Positions 10,991 to 21,645 of a stretch of DNA of 64,000 nt are shown here, piece after piece. This stretch comes from Apoda limacodes (Eukaryota; Arthropoda; Insecta; Lepidoptera; Limacodidae), in assembly GCA_946406115.1 (NCBI GenBank), contig OX291562.1, positions 6,850,001-6,914,000 on the forward strand, read 5' to 3'. The notes beneath the pieces are model-generated. The model saw only the letters and a program-made list of their open reading frames with translations. It searched no databases and was not told where the DNA came from. Position 1 is the first letter of the stretch. Every line of letters begins with the position of its first letter. A program made the position numbers and the translations under genes.

Positions 10991-12586
10991 CCTACACTAT
11001 TTTTAATGTCGAAACAATAGGAAAGTCAGTATTCGGACAAAATGAGATCTCGAAATTATAAGAGGAAAACATATTTTGTCGAGTTTGGGCTACTGCGGAA
11101 GTTAAACAAATATCCAAGCCTCCAAATCTTATAGATAAGGTTGTCTTTAGCCACGTACGTCAATTGAAATTAATTTTAGAATCTTTAAAAATGGTATCTT
11201 TAATAACATTGTCAAAACTGCAATGAAGTTCTGAAAAATAACATGATAGTAAATAAAATGTGTCACCGATTTCGAACCAGTTAGTATTTGAACACTAAGA
11301 CCAGTGTTAAAAATCAAACGCCCCCTGGGAGATTAAATACCATTCGACGTTCATATTATACTACATACCTACATACAAACCTGCAGTCGTGTAATAAACA
11401 GAGCAATTACAAAAAAAAAAATCTAATAACAGTTACAAAAAGGATTACAACATCAAAACCGCTTTCCTTAAATAAAGTATCTATAGCTTTTTTTCGTTAT
11501 GTTTTATACGTTTAGGATAACTGGTATTGTATTTATAGTAATGCGATCAAAGAAGGTCCCTTTGAAGTTGTGTTTTTCCTTGAGTAATTGATGATAAATA
11601 ACTTAAAACAACCGTCTTTCTTTCTGACAATACTAAAAGGATATTTACAAATGTCAAATTAAGGCTATAACATATAAATTGATTATTTTGAAACAATTAG
11701 AATTAGGTAGAATGAATAAAAAAATTGAACCTGTTTATTTTGTGTCAAATTAACAAACAATATAACAACGAATTAATGCTTGAATAGTAATTGAGATTGT
11801 ATGAACAAAACGGTATTTTAATTTAGGTAATAACGGGGTTTATTAAGAAAGAGTCGGGTTGGTTTATTTCAGTTTTAAATTTTTAAAACAAAAAAGGTTA
11901 CTCTTATTACTTATTAAATAATCAAAATAATACATATATCGCCGCAGCCGTTATGAGCCCCATTGTAGACGGACTTTCCTTGAAAGAGGAGACTTGGGCT
12001 ATAGTCCACAACGCTCAGCTAATGCAATTTGGTAAAAGTTGTCGAGCTAGTGAGCACTCGGCTGTCAGAGTCTTCAAGCCACCCATAAGGTTTCTGACTT
12101 GGTTTAACCCTAGATCACTAACGTTCGTCAAAACGATGACGCGGTCTCAAAAAAAGTGGTATAAATTTTGAGTGTGTCGTTTTACGCATTCCAGATTCCG
12201 GCTAATCTCAGTCTTGGTCTTCCTATCGCCAAAAAAAGAAAAAATTGTGCAACTACAAGGGGCTGTTGACAAAGAGCTGTTGCACCAAGTGCAACAAATC
12301 CTTTTGTGGCAAACTTGACATTTGTCACAAATGCATTAATTAATAGATTTTTTTAAAATCTTACAAACAAAACAATTTGTTGATTTTATTACGTAATTTT
12401 AATATTAAGTTCTTTTTAGTTAATAAGATTAAGCATTTAAAAAAACAAAAATGTTCAAATAAGTAAAAACTCTGGTCTCAATTAAAAGACTGTCAATGTA
12501 ATCAAAATGTGATTTTAGTGAATAAAAAACTTACAAACATGTTATTTTAATAAATAAGTAAAACACATATAAATATTTTATTCCAT

Positions 12587-12623
<37 letters not shown>

Positions 12624-12722
12624 CTGAGCTGACTATGCAGTTGGCTGTTGCAGCCATTACTGCTTCACCGGACTTTTGGGGCGAGACTCTGAAGGAGCCT
12701 CAGCCCATATAGCGCCCAACGC

Positions 12723-15700
12723 TCAAGGGCTTCCCGCGGGGGAAGCCTCGGCTTGGGTTGTCGCTCTCGGGGGCGTCCCTTCGACCGGCGTGAGTCTCGA
12801 ACCCGAAGGTGAGTCACCGCCAGGAGGGGAGTTCCCCGTTACGCGGGTGCGGTTGCGATTGAGTGGGGGCGAGAAGCGCCCCGGCACTCTTTGATACCTA
12901 GTGTATCCTTGTGGGCGCCGACGAACCCGGGGACGTCGGCGTCGTGTTTGGAGGGAGGCCCTATTCGGGGTCGACGTAGTAGAGACTAATCTCGCTATCC
13001 GGACAGCGAGATCGTCATCTGGGGACGTTAGTACGTGCCGAGGCCGCCTGAGTATAGTTTTACGACCGCGACGGGGACGATCGGGGGGAATGTACGTCGT
13101 GGATTGCACAACTAATCTATTCGGGTGATTTTGCGTACGCTCGAAAAAGCGGACTGCCAAGTCTTTAAAGTACTGGGGAATCGTGGGAAGTTCGAAGTCT
13201 CTGTGTAGGTCCGCATTGCGAACGTACCAAGAGGCTCCAGAGGCCGCTCTGAGAAAGCGGTTTTGGAGGGTCTGGAGTTTGTGGAGATTGCGCTTGGACA
13301 GAGCAAAGACTACGCTAGCATAAGCTAGTATGGGGCGGATGCAAGTTGTGTATAGATTTAGCTTATTTCTAAGCGACATCTTACTATACTTGCCTATCAT
13401 GGGATAGAGACGACCGAGGACAAAAGCGGCTCGGTCTCTGACTATTTTGGTGTGAGCGTGGAAGTTCAAACGTCTATCCATGGTCACACCGAGATATTTG
13501 GTCTTATTTTGCCAGGGAATGGCACGACCGAAGAGAGAGAGGGAAGTTGGCCGCGGAGGGCTGCCTGTGGTGAAAAGGACGGCAGAGCTTTTGTCGGGAT
13601 TCACCTCGATTCTCCATTTCCGAAACCACTCGCCTAGGGCGGTGATAGCGGATTGGAGTCTCTCAGTGATTCGACTCACTTGCCTATCGGTAGTATAGAG
13701 AGCGGTATCGTCCGCATAGAGGGCTAATTGGGTACCTATCGTTTTTGGGATATCGTTAGTGTACAGAAGGTACAAGACGGGGGCGAGCACGGACCCTTGC
13801 GGGACTCCTGCTTCTATGGGGCGGGGGGAGGAGAGAGTGCCTTCAACTCTGTAGCGAAAGCTACGATTCGACAAATAGTCTCGTATGATGAGCACGAGAC
13901 GATCTGGCAACTGAAAGTTGTACAGTTTAAAAATTAAACCGTTGTGCCAGACTTTGTCGAAAGCTTTCGCTACATCGAAGAAGACAGCGCCCGTGTGACG
14001 GGTCTTACCTAATGCTGGCTGGAAGCCAGTAAGAATATGTTCCGTTATGCGGAGGACTTGATGGACGCATGAGTGTTTGGCACGAAGGCCAAACTGCTCG
14101 TCTATTAAAATGCCTCTGGAGACTATAGAGTTCCGTAGGCGGGCGAGAAGGAGGCGTTCATAGAGTTTACCAAGGGCCTTTAGTAAACTTATAGGGCGAT
14201 AGGAGGACGGCTCGGTACGAGCTTTGCCGGGCTTATGGATGCCTATAACGATTGCATCTTTCCATTGAGATGGAAAGATGCAATGTTCCATAGCAGCGTT
14301 AAAGATCGCTACTAGGAGGCAGATAAGGGGAAGAGTGAGGCGCTTTAGGATATCGTTAGAGATACCGTCTGCGCCGGGGGACTTACGGGGGCGTAGGTCT
14401 TTGATGACCTGTATGACTTCGTCGACAGTGACAAGGGGCAGGGGGTCTTGTGGAGGCAGAGAAGTTCTGCGCTCCACTTCGCCGTCTACCTCGCGCACGT
14501 GATCGGGATCGAAAGGCTGTGTGCTTAAGGCACATTGGGCTTGGAGGCTGGATGCTAGGCAATCCGCTTTTTCGTCGTCATTGAACGCGGGAACGCTATT
14601 GTTGGGACGAGTTAACGGAGGGAGAGAGTTTGCGGTTTCGGATTTTAGAGCTCTGGCTAAGTGCCAATAAGCTTGGTGAGAAGGAGAAATGTTCTCCATA
14701 AGATCACCGAAACGTTGGGCGCGGAGCTCAGCTACAGCGGTTCTTACACGGCGGTGTAAGTCGTTGAAGCGAGCTTTATTTTCGATAGTGGGAGCGCGGT
14801 CGCGAGCGCGGCGGGCCGCGTTACGCTCAGTCATTAGCGACCTGATGTGCTGAGGCAGGATTAGGTGGTGATAATCACCAACCGGCACCTGTCGTGAGCA
14901 CTCGCCAACGGTGGCGGTCAGGTGGCTAGTGAGTGAGTCGATAGCTACGTTAAGATCGGTCGCGGATGAGATAACGTTGGGAACGCGATCTAGATGTGGC
15001 GAGCTGGGATTTTCGAGCAATTGCCCAAATTTATCCCAGTCCGTCACGGTTCTAGTGTCGGGAGGAGAGTCCGAAGGGAAACCTAATCGGAGGACGACAG
15101 GGCGGTGGTCCGAGTCAAGTTCGTCAAGCACCTCTATAGAGCGAAAGCTTAGCCTTACATTCTTTAGAAGTGCTATGTCGAGTACGTCGGGGTTAAACCG
15201 AGTATTGTGGGGAAAGTAAGTGGGCGTCATGGGAGCGATGATGTCAAAGTTTAGTCTGTCAACTAAATCGTCGAGGAGTCTGCCTCTTTGTGAAGTTACA
15301 GAAGAGTTCCAGCGGCGATGCTTGCAATTTAGGTCGCCGGCAAGAATGACGGCGTCGCCTAAACTTAAGAGCGACTGAAGGTCGCTCTCGAGCAAGTCTT
15401 TTAGGGGAGAGAGATAAACCGATGCAATGATGATCGGCTGATGGCCGGTCATCGCTAAGCGGCAGACGGATGCTTCTAAATTCGTAAGCGGTGGAGGATC
15501 GATAGGGGAGCAATGCAGGGAGCGCCTGTAATAGATGAGAGTGCCTCCGAGATTGGAGGCAGTTCTATCATTACGGACGGTACGATAGTTCGCGATTGAA
15601 GGGGTACGGACAGCGGGCTTTAGGAACGTTTCCTGGATGAGGAAGACGTCCGGTTTTTGGGACGAGAGGAATTGCGATAATTCCTCTCTTTGGTTGCGGA

Positions 15701-15767
15701 GACCGTTGGCGTTAAAATAGCCTATGGAGACGGACCGGGGTTTTTCGCGCGCGGTTGTGCAATCCAT
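12723..15767 (-). CDS. Jockey-type ORF2: APE endonuclease-reverse transcriptase
   Basis: Intact 1014-aa frame starting at a true ATG (15767-15765). The N-terminal endonuclease/exonuclease/phosphatase domain (about 15-225) shows NANG (19-22), QET (45-47), GDLN (144-147) and SDHRPV (219-224), the residues that bind metal and nick target DNA. The reverse transcriptase (about 445-740) shows YRPISLL, motif A FDVAKAFDKVW (catalytic Asp598), motif B GVPQGSVLAP (654-663), motif C YADD (684-687) and KYLGV. The C-terminus is Arg/Pro-rich, with no RNase H motif or zinc finger that I could see. All catalytic residues are present, so it could be functional. Family role: target-primed reverse transcription of its own RNA. 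Confidence 0.93.
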   Translation of the reverse strand: MDCTTAREKPRSVSIGYFNANGLRNQREELSQFLSSQKPDVFLIQETFLKPAVRTPSIANYRTVRNDRTASNLGGTLIYYRRSLHCSPIDPPPLTNLEASVCRLAMTGHQPIIIASVYLSPLKDLLESDLQSLLSLGDAVILAGDLNCKHRRWNSSVTSQRGRLLDDLVDRLNFDIIAPMTPTYFPHNTRFNPDVLDIALLKNVRLSFRSIEVLDELDSDHRPVVLRLGFPSDSPPDTRTVTDWDKFGQLLENPSSPHLDRVPNVISSATDLNVAIDSLTSHLTATVGECSRQVPVGDYHHLILPQHIRSLMTERNAARRARDRAPTIENKARFNDLHRRVRTAVAELRAQRFGDLMENISPSHQAYWHLARALKSETANSLPPLTRPNNSVPAFNDDEKADCLASSLQAQCALSTQPFDPDHVREVDGEVERRTSLPPQDPLPLVTVDEVIQVIKDLRPRKSPGADGISNDILKRLTLPLICLLVAIFNAAMEHCIFPSQWKDAIVIGIHKPGKARTEPSSYRPISLLKALGKLYERLLLARLRNSIVSRGILIDEQFGLRAKHSCVHQVLRITEHILTGFQPALGKTRHTGAVFFDVAKAFDKVWHNGLIFKLYNFQLPDRLVLIIRDYLSNRSFRYRVEGTLSSPRPIEAGVPQGSVLAPVLYLLYTNDIPKTIGTQLALYADDTALYTTDRQVSRITERLQSAITALGEWFRKWRIEVNPDKSSAVLFTTGSPPRPTSLSLFGRAIPWQNKTKYLGVTMDRRLNFHAHTKIVRDRAAFVLGRLYPMIGKYSKMSLRNKLNLYTTCIRPILAYASVVFALSKRNLHKLQTLQNRFLRAASGASWYVRNADLHRDFELPTIPQYFKDLAVRFFERTQNHPNRLVVQSTTYIPPDRPRRGRKTILRRPRHVLTSPDDDLAVRIARLVSTTSTPNRASLQTRRRRPRVRRRPQGYTRYQRVPGRFSPPLNRNRTRVTGNSPPGGDSPSGSRLTPVEGTPPRATTQAEASPAGSP

Positions 15768-15774
15768 TTTGATT

Positions 15775-17619
15775 CTACGGTTTTGGAGCTACCCTGCGGA
15801 GGGCGGCGAAGAAATCGCGATGCTTAGCCATGAAGCCGAGCATTTGAGAGAAATCGGTGATCTGTTCGTATTCGGCGAACACGATCTCGAAATTGGCCAC
15901 GTCGAAGGCCCAAGAAATCTCGGCGAGAATGCCGAGGTGCTGCTGCTGCTCGGCCGTATGAACGGCATTGCAGGGCAGCGCGAAAGAGGGGCGCGGGGGG
16001 GCAAGGCGCGTATGCGCGAGAGGTGCGGGTGCACTTCTCATGGGCGCTGGACGCGGGATGTCCCGGGACATCAGAGGGGCGGGGTAGGGAATGCCCGTAA
16101 CTGAGACGGGCCCGGGGAGAGCAGACAAAAGTTTGTCTGTCTCCTTCGATTTGGACGCTACTAGCGCTGGAGGACGGCTCCAGGCGTTGACAGCCGGGAG
16201 GGGGGCAGGCACGAGCGGAGCCTGTTGGCGGGGGGCGGATGGGCGCGATTTACCCTGATGGGGTTTACGCGAGCTCTGTTTGGGAGCTTTGGGGCACCCG
16301 CGGTAATTCGCTGGGTGGCCTTCACTCCCACAGAGTACGCAAGCGACCGGGTCGGATGCGTTTGAGCGATCGCGATCACAGTCCGGAGTGGCGTGATCGC
16401 GTAAACATTTGACGCAGCGCGGTCTGCGTCTGCAGTTGCGCTGCGCGTGGCCATATAGCTGGCATCGGTGGCATTGACTCGGGTTCGACCGCTTGTGCGG
16501 AGTCTCGACCCTGATGCCTTTGAGGCTGCAAACATCTTTGATGTTAAAGATGGCTTTGCCTTCTTTTGTTAGGTCTAGTACAACGAGCACCATGTCGTAG
16601 CACTCGGACTTATTTCGGCCATTGTACATACGATGTACTTCCCGTACGGGGAGGCCTTGGACGATTAAGTCGTCCTGGACAGTCGTGGTGGAGAATTCCC
16701 TAGGGACTCCCCTTACGACTGCCCTTAAAACGCGTTCCTCGGCCAATGAGTACGTGTGGTACTCATATTTTTGAGCCGTGAGGAAGGCCGTCAGATTTCG
16801 GAAATCTGACGGTGTCGGGACCTGCACTTTGATGCCGCGCTCGGCATCATTGCGGGCGTGCGTATAATTGATACGCTTGGCCTTCATAGCGTTAGCAATG
16901 TTCGGCCAGGCCCCCTTGTCTTTGATGACGATGGGCGGCGGAGATTTTTCCTTCCGTCCCGAAGTGGGACAGTCGGACTGCGAAGAGGTGGCGGCGGGGG
17001 GGGTTGTGTCCATGGCGGCTAGCTCAGGGCTGGCCGCCGAGGTGGACGGGGACGGGGACGTGGAAGCGCTAGGCGCTTTGAGGCGTTTAGCCTCAGAGTC
17101 GGAGGGAGGAGGAGTAGAAGACTCCTGAGCGGATGCCGCCGAAGCCTTTTTAGACTTGGCGGACTTCTTCCGTTTTTTACCCTTTTTGGTTCCCAGGCCA
17201 ACCACTTTGAAGCCTTCGTCGTCCTCAGACAACGCCGACTCAGCGGACATTACGGCTGCTGGAGACCGGGGTGCGGTTTCGGAGGTTGCGGGGGGCGGGG
17301 TAGCGAGAGACCGAGAAGGGGTCTCATCGGCTACCGGAGTGGGAGGGCGAATGGGCGCAGGGGCCCGAAGAGCGCGGCGAGCGAGACGCGGGTCGCGATT
17401 GCGGGGTTCGCGGGAGAGAGAGCGCGAGCGATTGCGCGAGCGAGAGCGCGGAGTCGAACGCGATGAGACGGACGGGGAGGGCGCGATTGTGCTGGACGCA
17501 GTGAGGGCAGGCCCCAACGCCGTGAAGATGGCGTGGGCCAGCTCTGGGCGATCGCGAACAAGATTTTGCACGATTGCCCCTAGCTGGTCCGGGGACAAGC
17601 CGATGAGTTGCTCGGCCAT
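15775..17619 (-). CDS. Jockey-type ORF1 nucleic-acid-binding protein (gag-like)
   Basis: 614-aa protein from the first in-frame ATG (17619-17617). The open frame extends 23 codons further upstream but without a Met. Order of parts: a short N-terminal region, an Arg/Ser-rich stretch (about 49-72), a Lys-rich likely nuclear-targeting segment (about 145-158), a Ser/Pro-rich linker and a conserved pre-knuckle domain. Three zinc knuckles follow at about 383-442: CHRCQLYGHAQRNC (CX2CX4HX4C), CVKCLRDHATPDC (CX2CX3HX4C) and CVLCGSEGHPANYRGC (CX2CX4HX6C). The tail is Pro-rich. Family role: coats the element RNA and carries it to the nucleus. The TAG is followed 7 nt later by the ORF2 ATG. Only the last 40 or so codons have a clear counterpart in the second copy at 59.8-60.2 kb. 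Confidence 0.9.
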   Translation of the reverse strand: MAEQLIGLSPDQLGAIVQNLVRDRPELAHAIFTALGPALTASSTIAPSPSVSSRSTPRSRSRNRSRSLSREPRNRDPRLARRALRAPAPIRPPTPVADETPSRSLATPPPATSETAPRSPAAVMSAESALSEDDEGFKVVGLGTKKGKKRKKSAKSKKASAASAQESSTPPPSDSEAKRLKAPSASTSPSPSTSAASPELAAMDTTPPAATSSQSDCPTSGRKEKSPPPIVIKDKGAWPNIANAMKAKRINYTHARNDAERGIKVQVPTPSDFRNLTAFLTAQKYEYHTYSLAEERVLRAVVRGVPREFSTTTVQDDLIVQGLPVREVHRMYNGRNKSECYDMVLVVLDLTKEGKAIFNIKDVCSLKGIRVETPHKRSNPSQCHRCQLYGHAQRNCRRRPRCVKCLRDHATPDCDRDRSNASDPVACVLCGSEGHPANYRGCPKAPKQSSRKPHQGKSRPSAPRQQAPLVPAPLPAVNAWSRPPALVASKSKETDKLLSALPGPVSVTGIPYPAPLMSRDIPRPAPMRSAPAPLAHTRLAPPRPSFALPCNAVHTAEQQQHLGILAEISWAFDVANFEIVFAEYEQITDFSQMLGFMAKHRDFFAALRRVAPKP

Positions 17620-18367
17620 CGCGGGAGTGACCGAGGTGTAGATTTTTTGTGTGCCTAGTGACTCCCCACCATTGCTGGCGAGGAGCAAGAATACCTAAAT
17701 GTGGCCAGGCGCCCCGCAGTGCTACGGATTGCCTGGTGTGTACCTAACTCCTACTCCTACGGCCGGGGTTACGTTGTCACCGTTAGGTTTCCCCCCAGCA
17801 ACGAGACGTTTATAAACGAGAAACTTTTAGGTAGACCGCAACTCTGAAAAGAGCTATACGATCTCACCCACCAGCCCTTGAGCACTCGGAACTGGATTTC
17901 TACAAACTAAAACGCAATCGACACTTAAAACGCGAGAATGCACGGAGCGGCGAACCGCTGAAGCGGAAATACTACGCTAGCGATTTAACACAAAGCCGGA
18001 CTCAGACCGGGCGAACCGGTAACAGTCAAAGAGGCAAGCGAGGGTCACCGCTATGCGTAGTAGTTCCGCGACTACGAGAACACACACTCACGCACAAAAA
18101 CGCACAGTATCGCTTCGATAAACACTCGGTTATGGGCGCGTTGAAGAACGCACAAACACACTCAGCGCGGGCCGAGAAGCAATTTCCCAGCCAATACACA
18201 CTGCCGAGCAGCGCTTCAACACTCAGGCCGATTTTCCAGGAATTGCGGGCAATAAACCAAACAACAATTCGAGGTCGTCAGCGCTGAGGCAAAACACCAC
18301 ACAGGAATGCGCACCAGCTGAGTCACCACTGCACGGAGCACACTAAGAGCACTTGACGCTCGAAAAC

Positions 18368-18401
18368 ACGACCGCACAACACAAGAGTCGAATCGGGAAT
18401 G
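18368..18401 (-). promoter_or_regulatory. Predicted internal Pol II promoter (Inr + DPE) of the Jockey-type element
   Basis: The element starts CATTCC, an initiator-like sequence with A at position 2. With that A as +1, positions +28 to +33 read GGTCGT, an exact match to the DPE consensus RGWYVT. No TATA box is possible because upstream is target DNA. Inr plus DPE at this spacing is the known arrangement for Drosophila Jockey, Doc and I elements. It lets a full-length transcript carry its own promoter. Predicted only. Confidence 0.6.
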
Positions 18402-19099
18402 TTCCATAAACCCTTAGAAGCCTTCCTTTTATACGACGTAGTGGAAACGACGAAGGTTAGTAATACGCGTTGTAAAATAACGTTAGTGATCTAGGGTTAA
18501 CGACTGCAGCTGCCATATAGCAAACAGTCAGAACCAATGGTTTTAAGTGCCCCGCCAAAATAGAATCACAAAGGAGTACATAAAAATGTGTTAGTAGGCG
18601 GTCTACCTTCAAAATAGTGAACTCGCACGACGTTGTTTACCCTCACATATTATTTTCGATAGACGAGTGTCACTGTGTCACAAACTCCACACACATGACA
18701 CATAGAACTAGGTCTATAATGTAAAAACACTAACAGCTGATTCTTACATGATTAATATCAACATTGCTGCTTAATATCTTTGCTTTCATTTTTAACAATA
18801 TGGTTAAGGAGCAATGAAAATAATACGTTTCTAACTGTAGTTAGTCGGGAACTATCAAATAGGGCATATTATTAACTAGAATGCAACAATCATGTCATAT
18901 CATCAATACCATGTAACTGTATGAGCGAGTAGAAATGGAGCAGCTTCGGCGCCCCTTTATTTCTGGCGCCCAGGGCAGTCACCCAACTGCGCCCTACCCT
19001 AACACCGCAATTGAGCGGCTTTATGCGGCTATATAGTGTATATCTCAAAGCCTTGAGCTCAGTATTTAAACCAAAAAAATATTTATAAAAACTTTTTTA

Positions 19100-19400
19100 T
19101 TTAAAGTTGTTACACATAGGGTGACGAAATCAATAAATTACTAATGAGAGGCAATTTAAAAGCCTAAGGCTAAAGGCTTTAATGATTCGAGATTGTAAGT
19201 TCCGTACCGCCCGTTATACACACAATTTTTTCATCGCAAATGTAAATAAACAAAAATTTAAGGTAAAAAAATAAATTAACTCAGCGAAACACAATTGAAA
19301 TGCCGGGAATAGAAGTAGAGAAAACGCCACCGCCACATTAAATGTTTTGGCTAAAGTTAAAACTTGTAATTGCTCGCTTGTAGTGTGAGCGAAGTTCATA
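19100..19400 (+). repeat. Dispersed repeat, copy 1
   Basis: Recurs in the same orientation at about 53480-53750. Shared blocks include TACTAA(T/C)GAGAGGC, the AAGGC...AAAGGCT stretch, CTACCGCCCGT-like sequence, ACACAATTGAAATG and AGAATAGAAG-like sequence. Unclassified and non-coding. Confidence 0.55.
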
Positions 19401-19779
19401 TTTTTAACAAACAGATTTTATGCATACTTGATAGAATAGGCACCTTATTACCGCCCTTGGGTTCTTCGAACGCGCGCTTTGCTTTAGGAAAATGAAATTT
19501 ACAAAGAAAAAGCCCGTGAGAATAATTAAGGTCTTAGCACCCGCTTTGCCTGCACGTAATGACACTGTTTACGAGTAAGTGCGATGAAAATATTAAATTA
19601 AGTTGAAACCATTTTGAGGAATTATGTATAACCGATGAGCCACGCCTAAGATATTTTGTAAATTTACGGGCAGTAAATTTATCCCGATAATTAATTGTTA
19701 CAAAATATATTGTTTGTTTAGATTTAATACGTCAAACAAATAACAGACATGAATTATCGTTTATTATTTAATAGGTGCA

Positions 19780-19892
19780 GCAGAAAATAATATTATGGAT
19801 ATAGAAAATAATATTATGGATACAGAAAATAATGTTATGGATATAGAAAATAATGTTATGGATATAGAAAATAATGTTATGGATATAGAAAA
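19780..19892. repeat. 21-bp minisatellite abutting the NPFR exon 1 donor
   Basis: Five 21-bp units of the form ATAGAAAATAATRTTATGGAT plus a partial sixth. The array runs directly into the minus-strand donor GTAAGT (19897-19892), overlapping its last base. In intron sense each unit is ATCCATAAYATTATTTTCTAT. Confidence 0.9.
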
Positions 19893-19897
19893 CTTAC

Positions 19898-20104
19898 AGA
19901 TAACACGACTAAAGCATTTCCAACAGCACCAATTATGACCAGGAGTCCATAAAAAGCAAGTAGAAGAGATCTTGTGGGCTCGTCAACTTTTCTGTTTTGT
20001 GAGAACTTTTCCAACAAAATGTTTGGGTTCTGTATGTCTCTTGAAGCTTCTATAAGCCATTTTGCTGATGCGTTCAAGGTCAGATTCATACTGCCGTCCA
20101 CCCT
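19898..20104 (-). CDS. NPFR: NPF/NPY-like receptor, coding exon 1 (N-terminus and TM1)
   Basis: First recognised coding exon of a rhodopsin-family neuropeptide receptor. From the ATG at 20089-20087 it encodes 64 residues: an extracellular tail with two N-glycosylation sequons (Asn2 in NLT, Asn6 in NAS), then TM1 (about residues 41-64) ending in GNALVVLS. The donor is a perfect GTAAGT (19897-19892) and the intron is phase 0. Upstream of the ATG a run of T followed by CAG (AG at 20106-20105) looks like an acceptor. The exon therefore probably starts near 20104 with about 15 nt of 5'UTR, and more 5' exon(s) lie elsewhere. The frame stays open from the acceptor (R-V-D-G-S before Met), so a longer N-terminus from an unseen exon is possible. 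A 21-bp minisatellite abuts the donor on the intron side. Confidence 0.8.
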
Positions 20105-21645
20105 CTGAAAAAAAAAATAATGGATTTATTTAACACCATAGAAAATTTAACTGTACAGGGCTGGTCAGCTGTTAAGTAAAAACGGTCGCAAAAGTGAGAA
20201 AGAGACGAACCGAATCTGCGGTCTCTTGTTTCCTTCTTACGTTTTTTATTTTACGGAAAAGAGACAGGTAGTTGCAGCACATTAGCTTTGTCCTTTTCTA
20301 AAGAGTGGGCCATTTTGTGAGCCTATTACAGAGTCCATAAGATTGATTACAGTACTTGAAGTCAATGTGTAACACTCCTAAAAAATATGCTATAGAAGAA
20401 TAAAATAAACTCGAATTTGTTTTTGTTCGTTCCCACTACAGCCATTTCCTTGGAGACAGAAGGCCTAGGACGTAGTCAACCACACTAGTCGATTAGAAAT
20501 CTTTTAATATTTAAGTCTCCTAATTTTCCTAGTTTTCAGTAAGTATCAGCAGATAATAGCGAAGTAAACTGTGCACATAGATACATAGATCATTACACAC
20601 ACACAAACACACTCTCTCTCTCACACACACACACACACATTCAAACACATAGGTATATTTACACAACCTTATACCGACCAATACAAATAGTTAATTTTAC
20701 TTTTTTTTTTCTCTCTTAAAATATATATATATATATTTATATATTCTACTTTTATCTATCTCCACTATCTACGTTAAATATTATTTTATTATTTTATACA
20801 ACTCTTTCATTGTAATGTAACTCACTATATAATTTTATTAAATGTAAGCAAAAAATCTAGAAAGTAATTTAACTGTAAATTTATCTCATATATATATATA
20901 GATCACTGTAACCACTCTATGTAATGTATAATTAATCTAGGAAAACCTATTATTAGCTTGTGTTTAAAAAATGAACAATAGTTTATATTGATATGTAACA
21001 GCTGTTGGTTTTATTAATAAAATAAAATTAAAATAAAATTTAAGTGCAAAAGTATAACTTAAGTATATATTTTCGTAGTCAAAGATAAAATAAGAATACA
21101 CAACTCTCATAAACAAATTCATCTTGCACCTTTGAATCACCGACTCCGTTCTACTCTTGAACTCAATGACCTTCAGAAGGTTTATTGCTTTAACCACTAC
21201 GCTCGTAATTCAACTATAGAATCCTTCGCTACTCTCGGGATTCGACTCAGATTCGAGATGAAATTTCCCTTTTTTACACGTATTAGCAACCTATTATACT
21301 AAATATTTTATTTTATGACACGAAAATGCTGTCTAGACTGACTTATTACGAAGTATTTAATTTTTCACGCTCCATTTCGATGTGATTTAAGCTTTAGAAG
21401 TTTATGGTCCATATAAATATAATGATTTTCTTTTAAAAAAATTCTTACGAACAAATAATAGTAGCCGCAAGCTAGAAACAGTTTTTTATGGAGTTACGTA
21501 TCATCAGACGATTACGTTAAGTCGTTAGTTTTATAACGAAAAAATAGTATAAAACTACATTATCATAAATAACTATAGTGATAAAAACTATGGGCTGACA
21601 AATGAAAACTAACTGTCCTAATTAGAATCGTATGGGATAGAATAT
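20105..21645. other. Upstream flank of NPFR coding exon 1
   Basis: No coding exon recognised. Contains CA/CT microsatellite (about 20595-20640) and AT-dinucleotide runs (about 20716-20745 and 20885-20900). It should hold intron and 5'UTR exon sequence of NPFR, but I cannot place them. Confidence 0.5.

Larger units (their letters stand above)
12591..18401 (-). mobile_element. Full-length Jockey-clade non-LTR retrotransposon
   Basis: A complete element of 5,811 bp inside NPFR intron 1, same sense as the gene. It is bounded by a perfect 10-bp target duplication TTCCATAAAC (12581-12590 and 18402-18411). In element order: 782-bp 5'UTR (18401-17620), ORF1 (614 aa), a 7-nt spacer, ORF2 (1014 aa), a 3'UTR of about 100 bp and a 33-nt poly(A) tail (12623-12591). 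Both reading frames are unbroken. Composition is GC-rich against AT-rich surroundings. The short ORF1-ORF2 gap suggests reinitiation after ORF1 termination. Clade call rests on the three-knuckle ORF1, the APE-RT ORF2 with no RNase H and the simple poly(A) end. The insertion looks recent and possibly competent, but activity is not shown. Confidence 0.92.
10345..19897 (-). other. NPFR intron 1
   Basis: GTAAGT...TTTCAG intron of 9,553 bp. More than half of it is the full-length Jockey-clade element at 12591-18401, in the same sense as the gene. Also present are a degenerate retroelement C-terminal remnant (about 10640-10990), a dispersed repeat at 19100-19400 and the 21-bp minisatellite beside the donor. 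The stretches 11000-11940 and 18420-19100 are AT-rich with nothing recognisable. A short GC-richer segment at 11940-12180 has a 72-codon plus-strand frame that I do not recognise. Confidence 0.75.

Noticed and set aside
15724..16104. 126-codon plus-strand frame across the ORF1/ORF2 junction
   Set aside because: Antisense shadow of the LINE coding strand. The minus-strand zinc-knuckle and endonuclease frames explain the sequence.
17156..17641. 161-codon plus-strand frame opposite ORF1
   Set aside because: It is the antisense shadow of the GC-rich ORF1 and has low-complexity Arg/Gly/Ala composition and no domain.
15775..17688. ORF1 starting at 17688 (637 aa)
   Set aside because: The codon there is TTG. 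The first ATG in frame is 17619, giving 614 aa.
19877..20101. NPFR exon 1 starting at GTG 20101 and extending through TATATCC
   Set aside because: GTG starts are not expected in animals. The first ATG is 20089, and a consensus GTAAGT ends the exon at 19898.
20595..20640. CA/CT run as a regulatory element of NPFR
   Set aside because: Simple microsatellite with nothing to tie it to promoter function.
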